Positions 54,795-63,390 of a DNA stretch of 64,000 nt are shown one piece after another (position 1 is the stretch's first letter; each line of letters opens with the position of its first letter). The notes under the pieces were generated by a model. The model was not told the DNA's origin and ran no database searches. It saw only the letters and a list, made by a program, of their open reading frames with translations. Source of the stretch: Deltaproteobacteria bacterium (GTDB taxonomy: Bacteria > Desulfobacterota > Desulfobulbia > Desulfobulbales > Desulfurivibrionaceae). A program made the translations under genes and the position numbers. The DNA is taken from positions 1 through 64,000 of the forward strand of contig JAJZRJ010000006.1 in assembly GCA_021802775.1 (NCBI GenBank), in the 5' to 3' direction.

Positions 54795-55867
54795 GACTGC
54801 CCCTCCTTGGTACTCAGCCAACCGAGTCGCAGCATGTAGGCGATAATGCCAAGGCCGATGACGAGAATCAGGAGGAATGTCACCAATGGCGAATATTGGA
54901 GCGTCACCGGCAGGTCCGCCGGGTGAAAGTAGGGGGCGAGGTAGGCGTGGCGGGCCAGATCACGCACCAGGATCATCAGCAGGATGGTAACGGTCAGGGC
55001 GGCGGTGGCGGGCCAGAGGCGTTCCCGGGCGCCGAACTTGATGCTGTAATAGGAGCCGATCAGGGTGCCGGAGAAGAGCAGGGTGGCAAGCCAGTTGCCG
55101 CCCACAAAGATGCGCAGCACCGGCTTGGGCAAGGAGAGGAGGAAGACGATGCCGATGGCGATCTGTACCATGGTGGCGTAGGTGAACCAGTGGAGGCCGT
55201 TTTTGATCCGGGCCCGGCGTTCGCCGTCGGGCAGCTGTTTTTGGAAGTGGGCGAGCAGGGCGAGGAAGAGGCCGCCGGTGGCCACCGCCGCGATCATGGA
55301 GTGGAGATAGCGCGCCACCAGGGTCGGCTCGGCGAGATTCAGGAAGAAGCCGCCCGGATGGCGGAAGTACTGGGGCCAGGCGGCGGGGGTGAGCATCAGG
55401 GTCATGTTGTTGGTGAAGAAAAAGCCGATCAGCAGCAGGCAGGCGAGGCTGGTTCCCAAAAGCCAGCGGCGTGGGCCAACCTGCCAGGTGTCGAAGCGGA
55501 ATTTGTGGAGATAGGCAAGGGAGTACGCGGCGATGAGGAAAAAGATCACCGACAGCCAGCAGGCGCCCATGATGATCGAACTGGTGTAGATGAAGTGGCC
55601 GTAGAGTACCTGGAGGAAGAGGAGCGGCGCCACCCCGAAGTTGACGGTAAAGGCCACGGCATAGGTGAGTTTGTTGCCGATGTCGCGGCAGAGGGTCTGG
55701 TTCTTCGCCGGATTGACCAGCTGTTTGACGAGGCTGATGACCGCGCAGCCGATCATGATGTTCATTGCCACCATATGCAGAAAGAAGGTAAGCAGGAGCA
55801 GGAGCTGGAACCAGCCCCAGGGGACTTGGAGCGGGTCCGGCGCGGGAATGAGGGCGGCAGGGTTCAT
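54791..55867 (-). CDS. Membrane partner of the bd-like octahaem cytochrome
   Basis: This 358-residue protein has about nine hydrophobic segments and no CXXCH. The first segment, LLLLTFFLHMVAMNIMIG, has a histidine placed as a haem b ligand, and further histidines occur in later helices (YGHFIYTSS, RYLHSMIAAVATGG). It looks like a second bd subunit I-type b protein and is encoded directly before, and overlapping, the octahaem subunit. I infer that the two form one inner-membrane complex. Confidence 0.8.
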   Translation of the reverse strand: MNPAALIPAPDPLQVPWGWFQLLLLLTFFLHMVAMNIMIGCAVISLVKQLVNPAKNQTLCRDIGNKLTYAVAFTVNFGVAPLLFLQVLYGHFIYTSSIIMGACWLSVIFFLIAAYSLAYLHKFRFDTWQVGPRRWLLGTSLACLLLIGFFFTNNMTLMLTPAAWPQYFRHPGGFFLNLAEPTLVARYLHSMIAAVATGGLFLALLAHFQKQLPDGERRARIKNGLHWFTYATMVQIAIGIVFLLSLPKPVLRIFVGGNWLATLLFSGTLIGSYYSIKFGARERLWPATAALTVTILLMILVRDLARHAYLAPYFHPADLPVTLQYSPLVTFLLILVIGLGIIAYMLRLGWLSTKEGQS

Positions 55868-56450
55868 GGCGGCCTCCTTCGTGTCGGGGTGCGGTATCGC
55901 AAGGTGTACCCCATCTTGGCACAGCGATGGCAGCGCGTCAAATGGAAAGCAACCCGGGCGCGGGGTCTTTTTCCTGGCTGATTAATGGATGCCCTCCTGA
56001 CCAATACTTTATCGAAAACGGCGACTGGGGCGCGATGCGGGAGGTGGCCGCAGCGATGATGGCATTTGCTGAAATCACCCCAAAAGGTCGGATTGGGCAA
56101 TCCGGCGCGGAGACGTTGGGTTCTGGTGAAGAAAAGCCGCTGCTCCCCGGTCTCACGAAAACCCTTTGCCTGTCAAGGAAATAAAAAAAATAGTGGTGAT
56201 TTTTTGATCTTGCCGGAAGCACGATGAAAAAAAAAATCATGGGAGAAAATAGGAGATTTTAAGAGAATGGAATAGTTTTGATGAGAAAGAGCGATATTTT
56301 AGTGGTTAATTAAAATGCGAGTTACCCGGTGGAGAGAGGGTAATTCCCTGAAATTCAGCGGAAAATATGGTGAGGGGAAAAGTGGCCCAAATTGGAGCCG
56401 TTAGCGGGGTGGTTGATTTATCTCCTTGAAAAAGAGCGGATCTTATGCTG
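55868..56450. other. Gene-free, partly AT-rich region upstream of dnaA
   Basis: No supported gene lies between the bd-like operon and dnaA. The interval 56170-56310 is AT-rich with several A and T runs. I looked for TTATNCACA boxes on both strands and found none; AGTGGTTAA near 56300 differs from the reverse complement of a box at two positions. It may hold promoters for both sides, but I cannot call it a replication origin. Confidence 0.5.
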
Positions 56451-56479
56451 TTGAAAACTCGGAGCCGGGCGGCGATAAA
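56451..56479 (+). promoter_or_regulatory. dnaA promoter
   Basis: TTGAAA (56451-56456), a 17-base spacer and GATAAA (56474-56479) form a good sigma-70-like promoter about 100 bases before dnaA. Transcription from it would run through the hairpin at 56524-56556. Confidence 0.6.
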
Positions 56480-56498
56480 ATCTGCCAAAACCGCTTTT

Positions 56499-56556
56499 GA
56501 CACCCCCCAGGGTTTCCAATAGAATCCCCCCAAGCTTTTCTGGGGGGGTCTTTTTT
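56499..56556 (+). terminator. Terminator-like hairpin in the dnaA leader with competing arms
   Basis: CCCCCCA (56526-56532) pairs with TGGGGGG (56541-56547) around a short loop, followed by TCTTTTTTCT, a convincing intrinsic terminator. A second C-rich arm, CACCCCCCAG (56501-56510), can pair with the same G run instead. The element lies 24 bases before the dnaA ATG and after its promoter, so it could act as an attenuator, or it could block transcripts arriving from upstream. Confidence 0.55.
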
Positions 56557-56580
56557 CTGTAGCGCCGAGCAGGGGGAATA

Positions 56581-57921
56581 ATGTACTGGCAAGATGTCAA
56601 AGAGGTATTGCGTCGTTCCGTACCCGAAAGTGTCTTTGCCTTGTGGATCGAACCATTGCAGTGCCGGCTGGCGGATCGGCAGATTCTGGAACTCTCCGGG
56701 CCGGATCGGTTTTTCTGTTCCTGGGTGGCGGACAACTACCGGAAGGAGATCGAGGCCGCCCTGGCCGAGGCCGGATATGCAGGGGTGACGGTGCGCTTCG
56801 CGGTGGACGCCGCTGCGGCCGAACGGGCCGGGCAGTCTCTTGCCGCCGCCGGCGAGCAGTTGCGGTTGCCTGCCATGCCCGAAGGCCGCTCCCGTGTGCG
56901 CACGCTGCATCCGCGCTATACCTTCGATGAATTCATGGTCGGTGATTCCAATGCCCTGGCGTTCTCGGCCTGCGAGGCCATTGCCAACGGCGATACCGCG
57001 ATCGGCCCCTGTGTCTTTATTCACAGCGGCACCGGACTCGGCAAGAGCCACCTTACCCATGCCGTGGCCCATCATCTGCTGAACCATTCTCCTAACCTGC
57101 GCCTGCACTATCTGACCACCCAGCAGCTCACCTCCGAGGTGGTGCGCCATATCAAGAACAACACCATGGAGCACTTCAAGGAGAAGTACCATCGCCAGTG
57201 CGATGTGCTGCTCATGGAGGATGTGCATGCCCTCTCCGGCCGGGTCAAGACCCAGGCCGAGCTGGCCGAGGCGGTCGATGTGCTGATGGAGGCCGGCCGG
57301 CGCATCATCTTCACCGGTTCGCTGGCGCCGCGGGACATTCCCAACATGGATGGCGGCATGCGTTCGCGCCTCTCCGCCGGCCTGATCACCTCGATCAATC
57401 CGCCGGACCTGCGGACGCGGCGGATGATCATCCTGTGCAAGGCCCGCTACCACAACCTGACGCTCACCGAGGAACTGGTCGATTACCTGGCCGAGCATGT
57501 CAAGGGCGATATCCGGCGGGTGGAGAGCGCCATCATCGGGCTCAAGGCCAAGGCCAACCTGCTCAAGGCCCCGGCCACTCTCGACATGGTCAAGGAGGTG
57601 GTGGCCGCCATTGTCGGGCAGCACCAGCGTCTTTCCTCGGCGGTGATCCGCGATTTCGTCGCCAGTCAGTTCCAGGTACCCCTGGCGGAGATGCAGTCCA
57701 AGTCACGGAAAAAGTCGGTGGCCTTTCCGCGCCAGATCGCCATGTTTCTGGCGCGCAAGCTGACCGACGAGGCGCTTTCCGATATCGGCAGGGCCCTGAA
57801 CCGCGATCATTCCACGGTGGTGCATTCCATCCGGGTGATTACCGAGGCCATTGCCCGGGACGGCAGCATCCGCGGCCAGATCGACCATCTTTCCGAACGG
57901 ATCATCAAGAAATACCAATAG
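56581..57921 (+). CDS. dnaA: Chromosomal replication initiator protein DnaA
   Basis: This 446-residue initiator has domain I (VKEVLRRSVPESVFALWIEPL), the AAA core with Walker A SGTGLGKSHLTHA and Walker B VLLMEDVHAL, MRSRLSAGLI, and domain IV with the DNA-binding signature DIGRALNRDHSTVVHSI. The Walker B has ED where most DnaA proteins have DD. AGGGGG precedes the ATG. dnaN, recF or gyrB do not follow, and no DnaA boxes are visible, so this copy may lie away from oriC, or the genome may carry another DnaA. Confidence 0.93.
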   Translation: MYWQDVKEVLRRSVPESVFALWIEPLQCRLADRQILELSGPDRFFCSWVADNYRKEIEAALAEAGYAGVTVRFAVDAAAAERAGQSLAAAGEQLRLPAMPEGRSRVRTLHPRYTFDEFMVGDSNALAFSACEAIANGDTAIGPCVFIHSGTGLGKSHLTHAVAHHLLNHSPNLRLHYLTTQQLTSEVVRHIKNNTMEHFKEKYHRQCDVLLMEDVHALSGRVKTQAELAEAVDVLMEAGRRIIFTGSLAPRDIPNMDGGMRSRLSAGLITSINPPDLRTRRMIILCKARYHNLTLTEELVDYLAEHVKGDIRRVESAIIGLKAKANLLKAPATLDMVKEVVAAIVGQHQRLSSAVIRDFVASQFQVPLAEMQSKSRKKSVAFPRQIAMFLARKLTDEALSDIGRALNRDHSTVVHSIRVITEAIARDGSIRGQIDHLSERIIKKYQ

Positions 57922-57944
57922 GGGCCTTGGGTAAAGGATAAGAG

Positions 57945-58139
57945 ATGCGGACGGTCTGCTGCGTCTGTCAACGGCTGAAAGGGGAAAAGGGTTGGGTCCG
58001 GGTCGCCGGCGTGATCGACAGCCGGCTCTCCCACGGGTATTGCCCGGAATGTTACCAGAAGGCCATGGACACCCTGCGGGATCAGCTTGCCTTGGCCCGG
58101 CCCGCGGTTCCGATCCCGCTTCGCGTGATTCAGAAGTAA
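57945..58139 (+). CDS. Zinc-ribbon miniprotein
   Basis: This 64-residue protein has two CxxC pairs, CCVC near the start and CPEC after HGY, as in a zinc ribbon, with the short motif LSHGYCPECYQKA. It begins 24 bases after dnaA and may be co-transcribed with it. Similar ribbons occur at the end of some PAS and response-regulator proteins. Its stop overlaps the convergent protoporphyrinogen oxidase gene by 10 bases. The function is unknown. Confidence 0.65.
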   Translation: MRTVCCVCQRLKGEKGWVRVAGVIDSRLSHGYCPECYQKAMDTLRDQLALARPAVPIPLRVIQK

Positions 58140-59515
58140 ACCGGCCGGACCGCCGCTTCTTTGGCGCCGCTTTCGCCGGCCGTCACGGTCATGGCAGCGG
58201 CCTGCGCCGCCTGCATCATGTCGTTCATGCCGATTCCTTCCCAGCCGAAACCGCAGATGTGCAGTCCCGGCTGTGCCGTCTGCAGCGCATCGCGCCATTG
58301 CCGGAGGCGCAGATGGCCCACCTCCAGTTGGGGGATGCCGCCTCCTGACCGGAGCACCCGGCTGTAACCGGGCGGGGTGGGCAGGTGGAGCAGTTGCCGC
58401 AGGTCGGCGTAAACCCGTTCCACCAGGGTTGCGTCATCGAGGTTGAGCCGTTCCGGGTGGCGGCGGCCGCCGACCAGCGCTTCGAGCAGCACCTGGCCCT
58501 GTGGCGCCCGGCCCGGAAACATGTGGGTGGAAAAGAGGGCACCCAGGGCGAAGCGTTGTTCGCGTTCCGGTGCCAGGTAGCCGAAGCCATAGGGGATTTG
58601 CGCAGTGGCGGCATCGAAGCCCAGAGCCACGGTGGCGATGCGGGCTTCGGGGATGGCGGCAACCGGCGGGGCAAAGGGAGCGAGCAGCGCCAGTGCCGCA
58701 TTGACCGGCAGCGCCACGATCAGGATGCGGCTGGTCAATGGCTCACTGGTGTCGCATTCCACCCGCCAACCTGTCTGCTCGCGCCGGAAGCTGGTGACCT
58801 TGGTGCCGAAACGGATCGGTTTGCCCGCCGCCAGGGTCTCGGTGAGTTGTTCCATGCCGCCGGAAAAACTGGTCATGGCCGGGAGCGCCCGCAACGCCGC
58901 CGGGCCGGTCTTTTTTTTCTGCCGCATGGTGTGGATGAGCCCGCGCAGCACCGAGCCGTGTTCCTTTTCCAGCCGGCGGACGCCGGGCATGACCGCGTCG
59001 ATACTCAGCCGTTCGTAATCGCCGGCAAAGGTGCCGGTGACCGCCGCATCTGCCAGGGGCAGGAGGCCGGCGCCGAAGCGGTAGGACACCCAGGCGCCGA
59101 TGGTCGGCTCTCCTGCGAGCGGCTTGCGGAACAGGTCGCCCAGCACCCGCAGCTTGCCGGGCAGGCTCACCAGCGGGGTGGCCAGCAGCTTCCGCGGCTT
59201 TTGCGGCAGCACCACCAGTCGCCCCTGGTGGCAGAGATAGCGGACGAAGTTGGCAAGCGGCGCCTTCCGGGCAAGACGGTCCAGGCCGAAGTCGGCCAAG
59301 AGTTCCCGGCTGGCGGGGTTGTTGTCGAGAAAGCCGTGCGGTCCCCATTCCGCGAGATACCCCTGGTCGTGGCAGGAGCGTACGGCCCCGCCCGCTCGTT
59401 GGCCCTGTTCGACGATGAGCAGATCGAGTCCCGGTTTGGTTTTGCCGAGGAAATGGGCGACCGCCAGCCCGGAGAGGCCGGCGCCGATGATGATGACGTC
59501 GTGGGATTGGGTCAT
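58130..59515 (-). CDS. hemY: Protoporphyrinogen / coproporphyrinogen oxidase (HemY type)
   Basis: This 461-residue FAD amine-oxidase-fold enzyme opens with the dinucleotide motif VIIIGAGLSGLAVAHFLG, then EWGPHGFLDNNP, and ends GFGWEGIGMNDMMQAAQ, the pattern of HemY. It performs the oxidation leading to protohaem or, in the siroheme-independent route, coproporphyrin III. It fits an organism rich in cytochromes. The start overlaps the phosphoesterase stop (ATGA). Confidence 0.9.
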   Translation of the reverse strand: MTQSHDVIIIGAGLSGLAVAHFLGKTKPGLDLLIVEQGQRAGGAVRSCHDQGYLAEWGPHGFLDNNPASRELLADFGLDRLARKAPLANFVRYLCHQGRLVVLPQKPRKLLATPLVSLPGKLRVLGDLFRKPLAGEPTIGAWVSYRFGAGLLPLADAAVTGTFAGDYERLSIDAVMPGVRRLEKEHGSVLRGLIHTMRQKKKTGPAALRALPAMTSFSGGMEQLTETLAAGKPIRFGTKVTSFRREQTGWRVECDTSEPLTSRILIVALPVNAALALLAPFAPPVAAIPEARIATVALGFDAATAQIPYGFGYLAPEREQRFALGALFSTHMFPGRAPQGQVLLEALVGGRRHPERLNLDDATLVERVYADLRQLLHLPTPPGYSRVLRSGGGIPQLEVGHLRLRQWRDALQTAQPGLHICGFGWEGIGMNDMMQAAQAAAMTVTAGESGAKEAAVRPVYF

Positions 59516-60180
59516 GGCCGTGTGCCGGGCAGGGTTTCGAGGCGGGCGTGGAGTTGGCCGTTTTCGATGATAATCACGGCGTAGCCGCCGTCTTTGAGCA
59601 TGCCGGGATTGATGATGGTGGTGCGGCCCAGCCGGTCCATCGCGCGCGCCTCGTGGATATGGCCGCAGATGGCGACAGCTGGCTGGTGGGCCTCGATGAA
59701 ATCGCGCACCGCGCTGCTGCCGGCATGGGCGCCGTTTTTGAGCCGATCCGCCAGGGTGTTGCGTGGCGGGGGATGGGTGACCAGCAAGAGATCGTGGTCC
59801 TTTACCTTGCGGTGGCCTTCCGCCAGCAGGGTGGCAAGAGCCGCCTCGGAGAATTCGTTCGGGGTGGCAAAGGGCGTGGGGTTGGAGCCGCCGACGCCAC
59901 AGAGGCCGATGGCGCCATAGCGGCGGCCAATGCCGTGCAGGCTGATGCCGTGGCCGGCGAGCAGATCGTTCACCTCGGGCTGGTCGAGATTGCCGGCCAG
60001 GGCAAGGATGTTGGGATTGATGCGCTGGATGGCCGCAAGCACCGTGGCGGCATCGGTGGCGGTGCCGAAGTTGGTGAGGTCCCCGGTGACGAGCAGCAGA
60101 TCGGCCGTGTCGATTTCGGGAATCCGGACCAGGTTCGCCCAATCCATATGGATGTCGCCCACCGCGATGAATCGCATCAT
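59512..60180 (-). CDS. Metallophosphoesterase
   Basis: This 222-residue calcineurin-like phosphoesterase has the metal motifs VGDIHMDW, LVTGDLTNFG, LAGNLDQPEV, VTHPPP and ICGHIHEARA in order, so both metal sites are intact. The substrate is unknown. MMRFIAVGDIH gives the start; the second methionine is equally good. It is coupled to hemY by a 4-base overlap. Confidence 0.9.
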   Translation of the reverse strand: MMRFIAVGDIHMDWANLVRIPEIDTADLLLVTGDLTNFGTATDAATVLAAIQRINPNILALAGNLDQPEVNDLLAGHGISLHGIGRRYGAIGLCGVGGSNPTPFATPNEFSEAALATLLAEGHRKVKDHDLLLVTHPPPRNTLADRLKNGAHAGSSAVRDFIEAHQPAVAICGHIHEARAMDRLGRTTIINPGMLKDGGYAVIIIENGQLHARLETLPGTRP

Positions 60181-60326
60181 CTTCTCCGTGAAAGCCCAGG
60201 CAATTCCAGGCATGGTGTGCTATGATGGCACCACTGTACCCGATCCCGGCCGGGGTCGGAACGAAAAAAGTGATGGCAACAGCGTCGGACCCGGGCTCCG
60301 GCGCGGCGGTACGAGGACAGACGGCG

Positions 60327-60984
60327 ATGACCGAGGCAAGCAGCAGCCAGCCGCGGGTGTTGGTGATCTATTTTTCTTACAGCGGGCAGACCAGCGGACT
60401 GTTGCACCGGCTGGTGGCCGGTCTCCGCGAAGAAGGCGTGGAGGTGGCGCTGGAGCGGTTGCAGCCTCTCGTTCCTCTCCGTTTCCCCATCGGTTCCGTG
60501 GCCGGAACCTTCCTGATGATGCTCACCACGTTTCTCCGTTTTCGCGTGCCGATCGAACCGTTGAGCGAGGTCTGCCGGCAGCCGGCGGACCTGGTCATCC
60601 CCGCCGGCCCTACCTGGTCGTACAATCCCAGCGGCCCGGTGTTGTCCTTCCTCGACCGCGACGGGCAAATGCTCGCCGGTCGGATCGTGCTGCCACTCAT
60701 CTCCTGTCGCGGCTACTGGCGATTGCACTGGTTCGGGTTGCGCCGCCTGCTGCGGCGTCTTGATGCCGTCGTGCTGGAGCCCCCTGGTTTTCAACCATCC
60801 GCAGCCGGAACCGTGGCGTACCATCGGCGTCTTCCTGAAGATCGCCGGCCTGGCCCCGGAACGGGACCGCATCATCGGCCGGCATTACCGGCGGTTCGGC
60901 CACTCCCGGGAGCAACTGGAGGTGGCGCGGCAGCAGGGCCGGCAACTGGGCGCCCGGCACCGGGCTGTCCTCCCGCGCGGATAA
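60327..60984 (+). pseudogene. Flavodoxin-like protein, frameshifted
   Basis: The first part begins VLVIYFSYSGQT, the FMN phosphate loop of flavodoxins, and continues through LVIPAGPTWSYNPSGPVLSF to DAVVLEP. The second part, in another frame, is VFNHPQPEPWRTIGVFLKIAGL to the stop at 60984. Removing one C from the run at 60780-60784 joins them into a protein of about 218 residues. The interval is 658 bases, one more than a multiple of three. Either the gene is broken or one base is wrong. GAGGA lies 11 bases before the ATG at 60327. Confidence 0.7.
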
Positions 60985-60998
60985 TCCGCTTTCCCCTC

Positions 60999-61520
60999 TT
61001 AAAACTCGATCCCCGGCTGGGCGGTGATCCCGCGCCGGTAGGGGTGTTTGATCTCCCGCATCTCGGTCACCAAGTCGGCGGCGGCGATGAGTCCCGGCCC
61101 GGCATGGCGGCCGGTGATGACCAGATGGAGGTGCGGCGGTTTCGCGGCAATGGCCGCCAGCACTTCTGCCTCCGGCACCAGCCCGAAGTGGATGAGATAG
61201 GTGAGCTCATCGAGGATGATGAGATCGTACGCCCGGCTTGCCATCTTTGCCTGCGCGAGTCGCCACCCTTCCTGGGCCACCTGCTTGAAGGCGGTGTGGT
61301 CCCGCTGCGCCCAGGAAAAACCGGAGCCGGTCACGTGGAGTTCGATGCGGTCGCCCAGCGCCGCCAGGGCTAAGGCCTCGCCGGTATCGGCGCGTTCCTT
61401 GATGAACTGGATGATGGCGATTTTTTTGCCGTGGCCGGCGGCGCGGAGCGCGAGGCCGAGGGCGGCGGTGGTCTTGCCCTTGCCATTGCCGGTGAAGATG
61501 ATGGTAAGCCCGGTGCTCAT
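60999..61520 (-). CDS. cobO: Cob(I)yrinic acid a,c-diamide adenosyltransferase (CobO/BtuR)
   Basis: This 173-residue enzyme adenosylates cobalt in corrinoids. The P-loop FTGNGKGKTTAALG, GSGFSWAQRDH and LIILDELTYLIHFG, and the late VTGRHAGPGLI, are all diagnostic. It starts at MSTGLTIIF, 20 bases after the M48 peptidase gene. No cobalamin riboswitch was seen before it. Confidence 0.95.
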   Translation of the reverse strand: MSTGLTIIFTGNGKGKTTAALGLALRAAGHGKKIAIIQFIKERADTGEALALAALGDRIELHVTGSGFSWAQRDHTAFKQVAQEGWRLAQAKMASRAYDLIILDELTYLIHFGLVPEAEVLAAIAAKPPHLHLVITGRHAGPGLIAAADLVTEMREIKHPYRRGITAQPGIEF

Positions 61521-61539
61521 GGCGGTTCCTTCTGCCGGT

Positions 61540-63366
61540 TCAGTTGGTGATGGGCAGCGGTGCCGGGAAGGTCGCGGTGCGGAACCGTTGCAGTTGTTCT
61601 TCGTAGTACCGCCGGTTTTCCGGAGCCATGGCCAGTGCCTGCTGCTCGATGGCAACGGCGCGGTCGCGGTCGCCGTTGGCCCAATGGGCGGTGGCCAGGG
61701 TGTCGAGGATGTGCGGTGAGGCGGCAAGACGGGCGGCCTTTTGCGCCAGGGTCAAAGCGCGTGGCGGGTCGAGCAGGGTGGGATCTTCGGCCGCCAGCAG
61801 CAACCACGCCAGGTTGTTCAGGGTTTCCGGGTTGGCGGGATTGAAACGCAGGGCCTCTTCGTACGCTGCCCGCGCCGCGGGAAACTCGCGGCGGGTAAAG
61901 CGGAGGTCGCCCAGGTAGTGGTGCCAGAGGGGATTGGTCGGTTCTTCCTTAAGTTTTTCAAGGAGCAACGTCTCGGCAAACTTGCTCTTGGGCGCGCTTT
62001 CCAGCAGATCGGCCGGCATCCGGGCCAGGAGGATGGTGCCGGTCGCAAGTGCGGCCACAAAGAGGCCGAGGGCGCCATAGACCTTGCGGTGATGGCGCCG
62101 GACCGTAACGGGATCGGTCTCGCTCTGCCGCAGAAAGTCGATGCGTTCACCAATCCCGAAATGATGCCAGCTCGGCAGGTCCCGGATCTTGCCGCTCAGC
62201 CAGGCGATCTTCTCTAAGACCCGGATCAGCGGGGCGGCGTTGCCGATGGCGGCCAGGGCGTACAGGTCGGCCTGGCGTTCGAAATTCCGCATGAAAAATC
62301 CGAAGAGGTAGCGGAAATAAAGGACCATGAGCAGGAGGAGCGAGGCGCTGCTGGCCACGGTCAGTGCCGTGACCGGCGAACGGCCGGAGAGCAGCACTAC
62401 CTGGTAGAAGAGGCTGGAATTGAGCAATACAGCCAGGAACGGGTAGGTGATGAGCTGGGTGATGAGTCCGAACCCCAGGAAAAAGAGGAGATAGAGCTGG
62501 AGGTGGTAGTGTTTCACATGGCCGACCTCGTGGGCGATCACTGCCTCGACTTCCTGCGGGGTCATGGTTTCGAGCAGGGCGGGGGTGATGAGCAGATAGC
62601 GGAAGCGGCCGGCAATGCCCATCACGCCGGCCGTGAGCAATCGCCCTTCGAAGAGCGGCCAGAGCATGATGTCGGCGTAAGCGATCCGGTGGCGGCGGCA
62701 GAACTCCTCGACCTGCTGGCGCAACGGCCCGGCCGGCATGGAGGTACAGCCCCAGAGGCGGATGACCACGGCGGGAAAGATGAGGAGCAGCAACAGAAAG
62801 AAGAGGAGGATGAACAGCGGTTCGCCCCACGGGGAGGCGAGCAGCCTTTGCAGGGCCGGGAACGGCGCAAGCCGGAGCAGGTCGAAGAGCAGGGAGAGGA
62901 GCAGCCAGGGCAGGACAATAGCGAGATTGATCTTGAGATGGGCGATCAGAAAGGGGCCGGCCCCATGGCGGCGCCCGAAGATAGAGCTGTATGCGCTCCG
63001 GCCGGCGTTCCACATCAGGCAGAGGTAGCCGAAGAAGAGGGCAAGGCCGCAGCCGTTGGTGATGGTCGGCACCGCCGCGGCCAGGGGGATCTGGGCGAAG
63101 TAATAGAGCGCGTCGAGCAGGTAGATGTCGAGGCCAAAGGAGAAGATGGCGACCATGGAGAGCTTTTGCTCGGTGGTAAAATATTCCGAGGCGCGGGGCG
63201 GGCTGATCCGGCGGAAGAGATGGCGGGCGAGCTGGAAATAGCCGGCGCCCTTGAGGAGAAAGAAGACCAGGGCGGTGGTCGCCGGCAGTTGGGGGAGGTC
63301 CGGAATGGCCCTGGTTGAGAGGATGAAGAGAACAACCAGGATATAAATGAGATTGTTGTAAATCAT
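61540..63366 (-). CDS. M48-family membrane metallopeptidase with TPR tail
   Basis: This 608-residue protein has a set of membrane helices covering the first 220 residues, then the zinc site HEVGHVKHYH in a cytoplasmic loop and the third ligand in RNFERQADLYALAA, as in HtpX and Ste24. More helices follow, and after about residue 460 a TPR region (EFPAARAAYEEALRFNPANPETL, LDTLATAHWANGDRDRAVAI). The TPR tail resembles BepA-like fusions, but here the active site faces a polytopic membrane part. It probably handles damaged or secreted proteins. Confidence 0.9.
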   Translation of the reverse strand: MIYNNLIYILVVLFILSTRAIPDLPQLPATTALVFFLLKGAGYFQLARHLFRRISPPRASEYFTTEQKLSMVAIFSFGLDIYLLDALYYFAQIPLAAAVPTITNGCGLALFFGYLCLMWNAGRSAYSSIFGRRHGAGPFLIAHLKINLAIVLPWLLLSLLFDLLRLAPFPALQRLLASPWGEPLFILLFFLLLLLIFPAVVIRLWGCTSMPAGPLRQQVEEFCRRHRIAYADIMLWPLFEGRLLTAGVMGIAGRFRYLLITPALLETMTPQEVEAVIAHEVGHVKHYHLQLYLLFFLGFGLITQLITYPFLAVLLNSSLFYQVVLLSGRSPVTALTVASSASLLLLMVLYFRYLFGFFMRNFERQADLYALAAIGNAAPLIRVLEKIAWLSGKIRDLPSWHHFGIGERIDFLRQSETDPVTVRRHHRKVYGALGLFVAALATGTILLARMPADLLESAPKSKFAETLLLEKLKEEPTNPLWHHYLGDLRFTRREFPAARAAYEEALRFNPANPETLNNLAWLLLAAEDPTLLDPPRALTLAQKAARLAASPHILDTLATAHWANGDRDRAVAIEQQALAMAPENRRYYEEQLQRFRTATFPAPLPITN

Positions 63367-63390
63367 GCGGGCCGCGCCTGATCCCGGCGG

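Noticed and set aside
55868-56580. Replication origin upstream of dnaA
   Set aside because: No TTATNCACA boxes were found on either strand and the usual origin neighbours are absent; AT-richness alone is not enough.
60273-60326. Earlier start (MATASDPG) for the flavodoxin-like gene
   Set aside because: No ribosome binding site and no conserved residues before MTEASSS.
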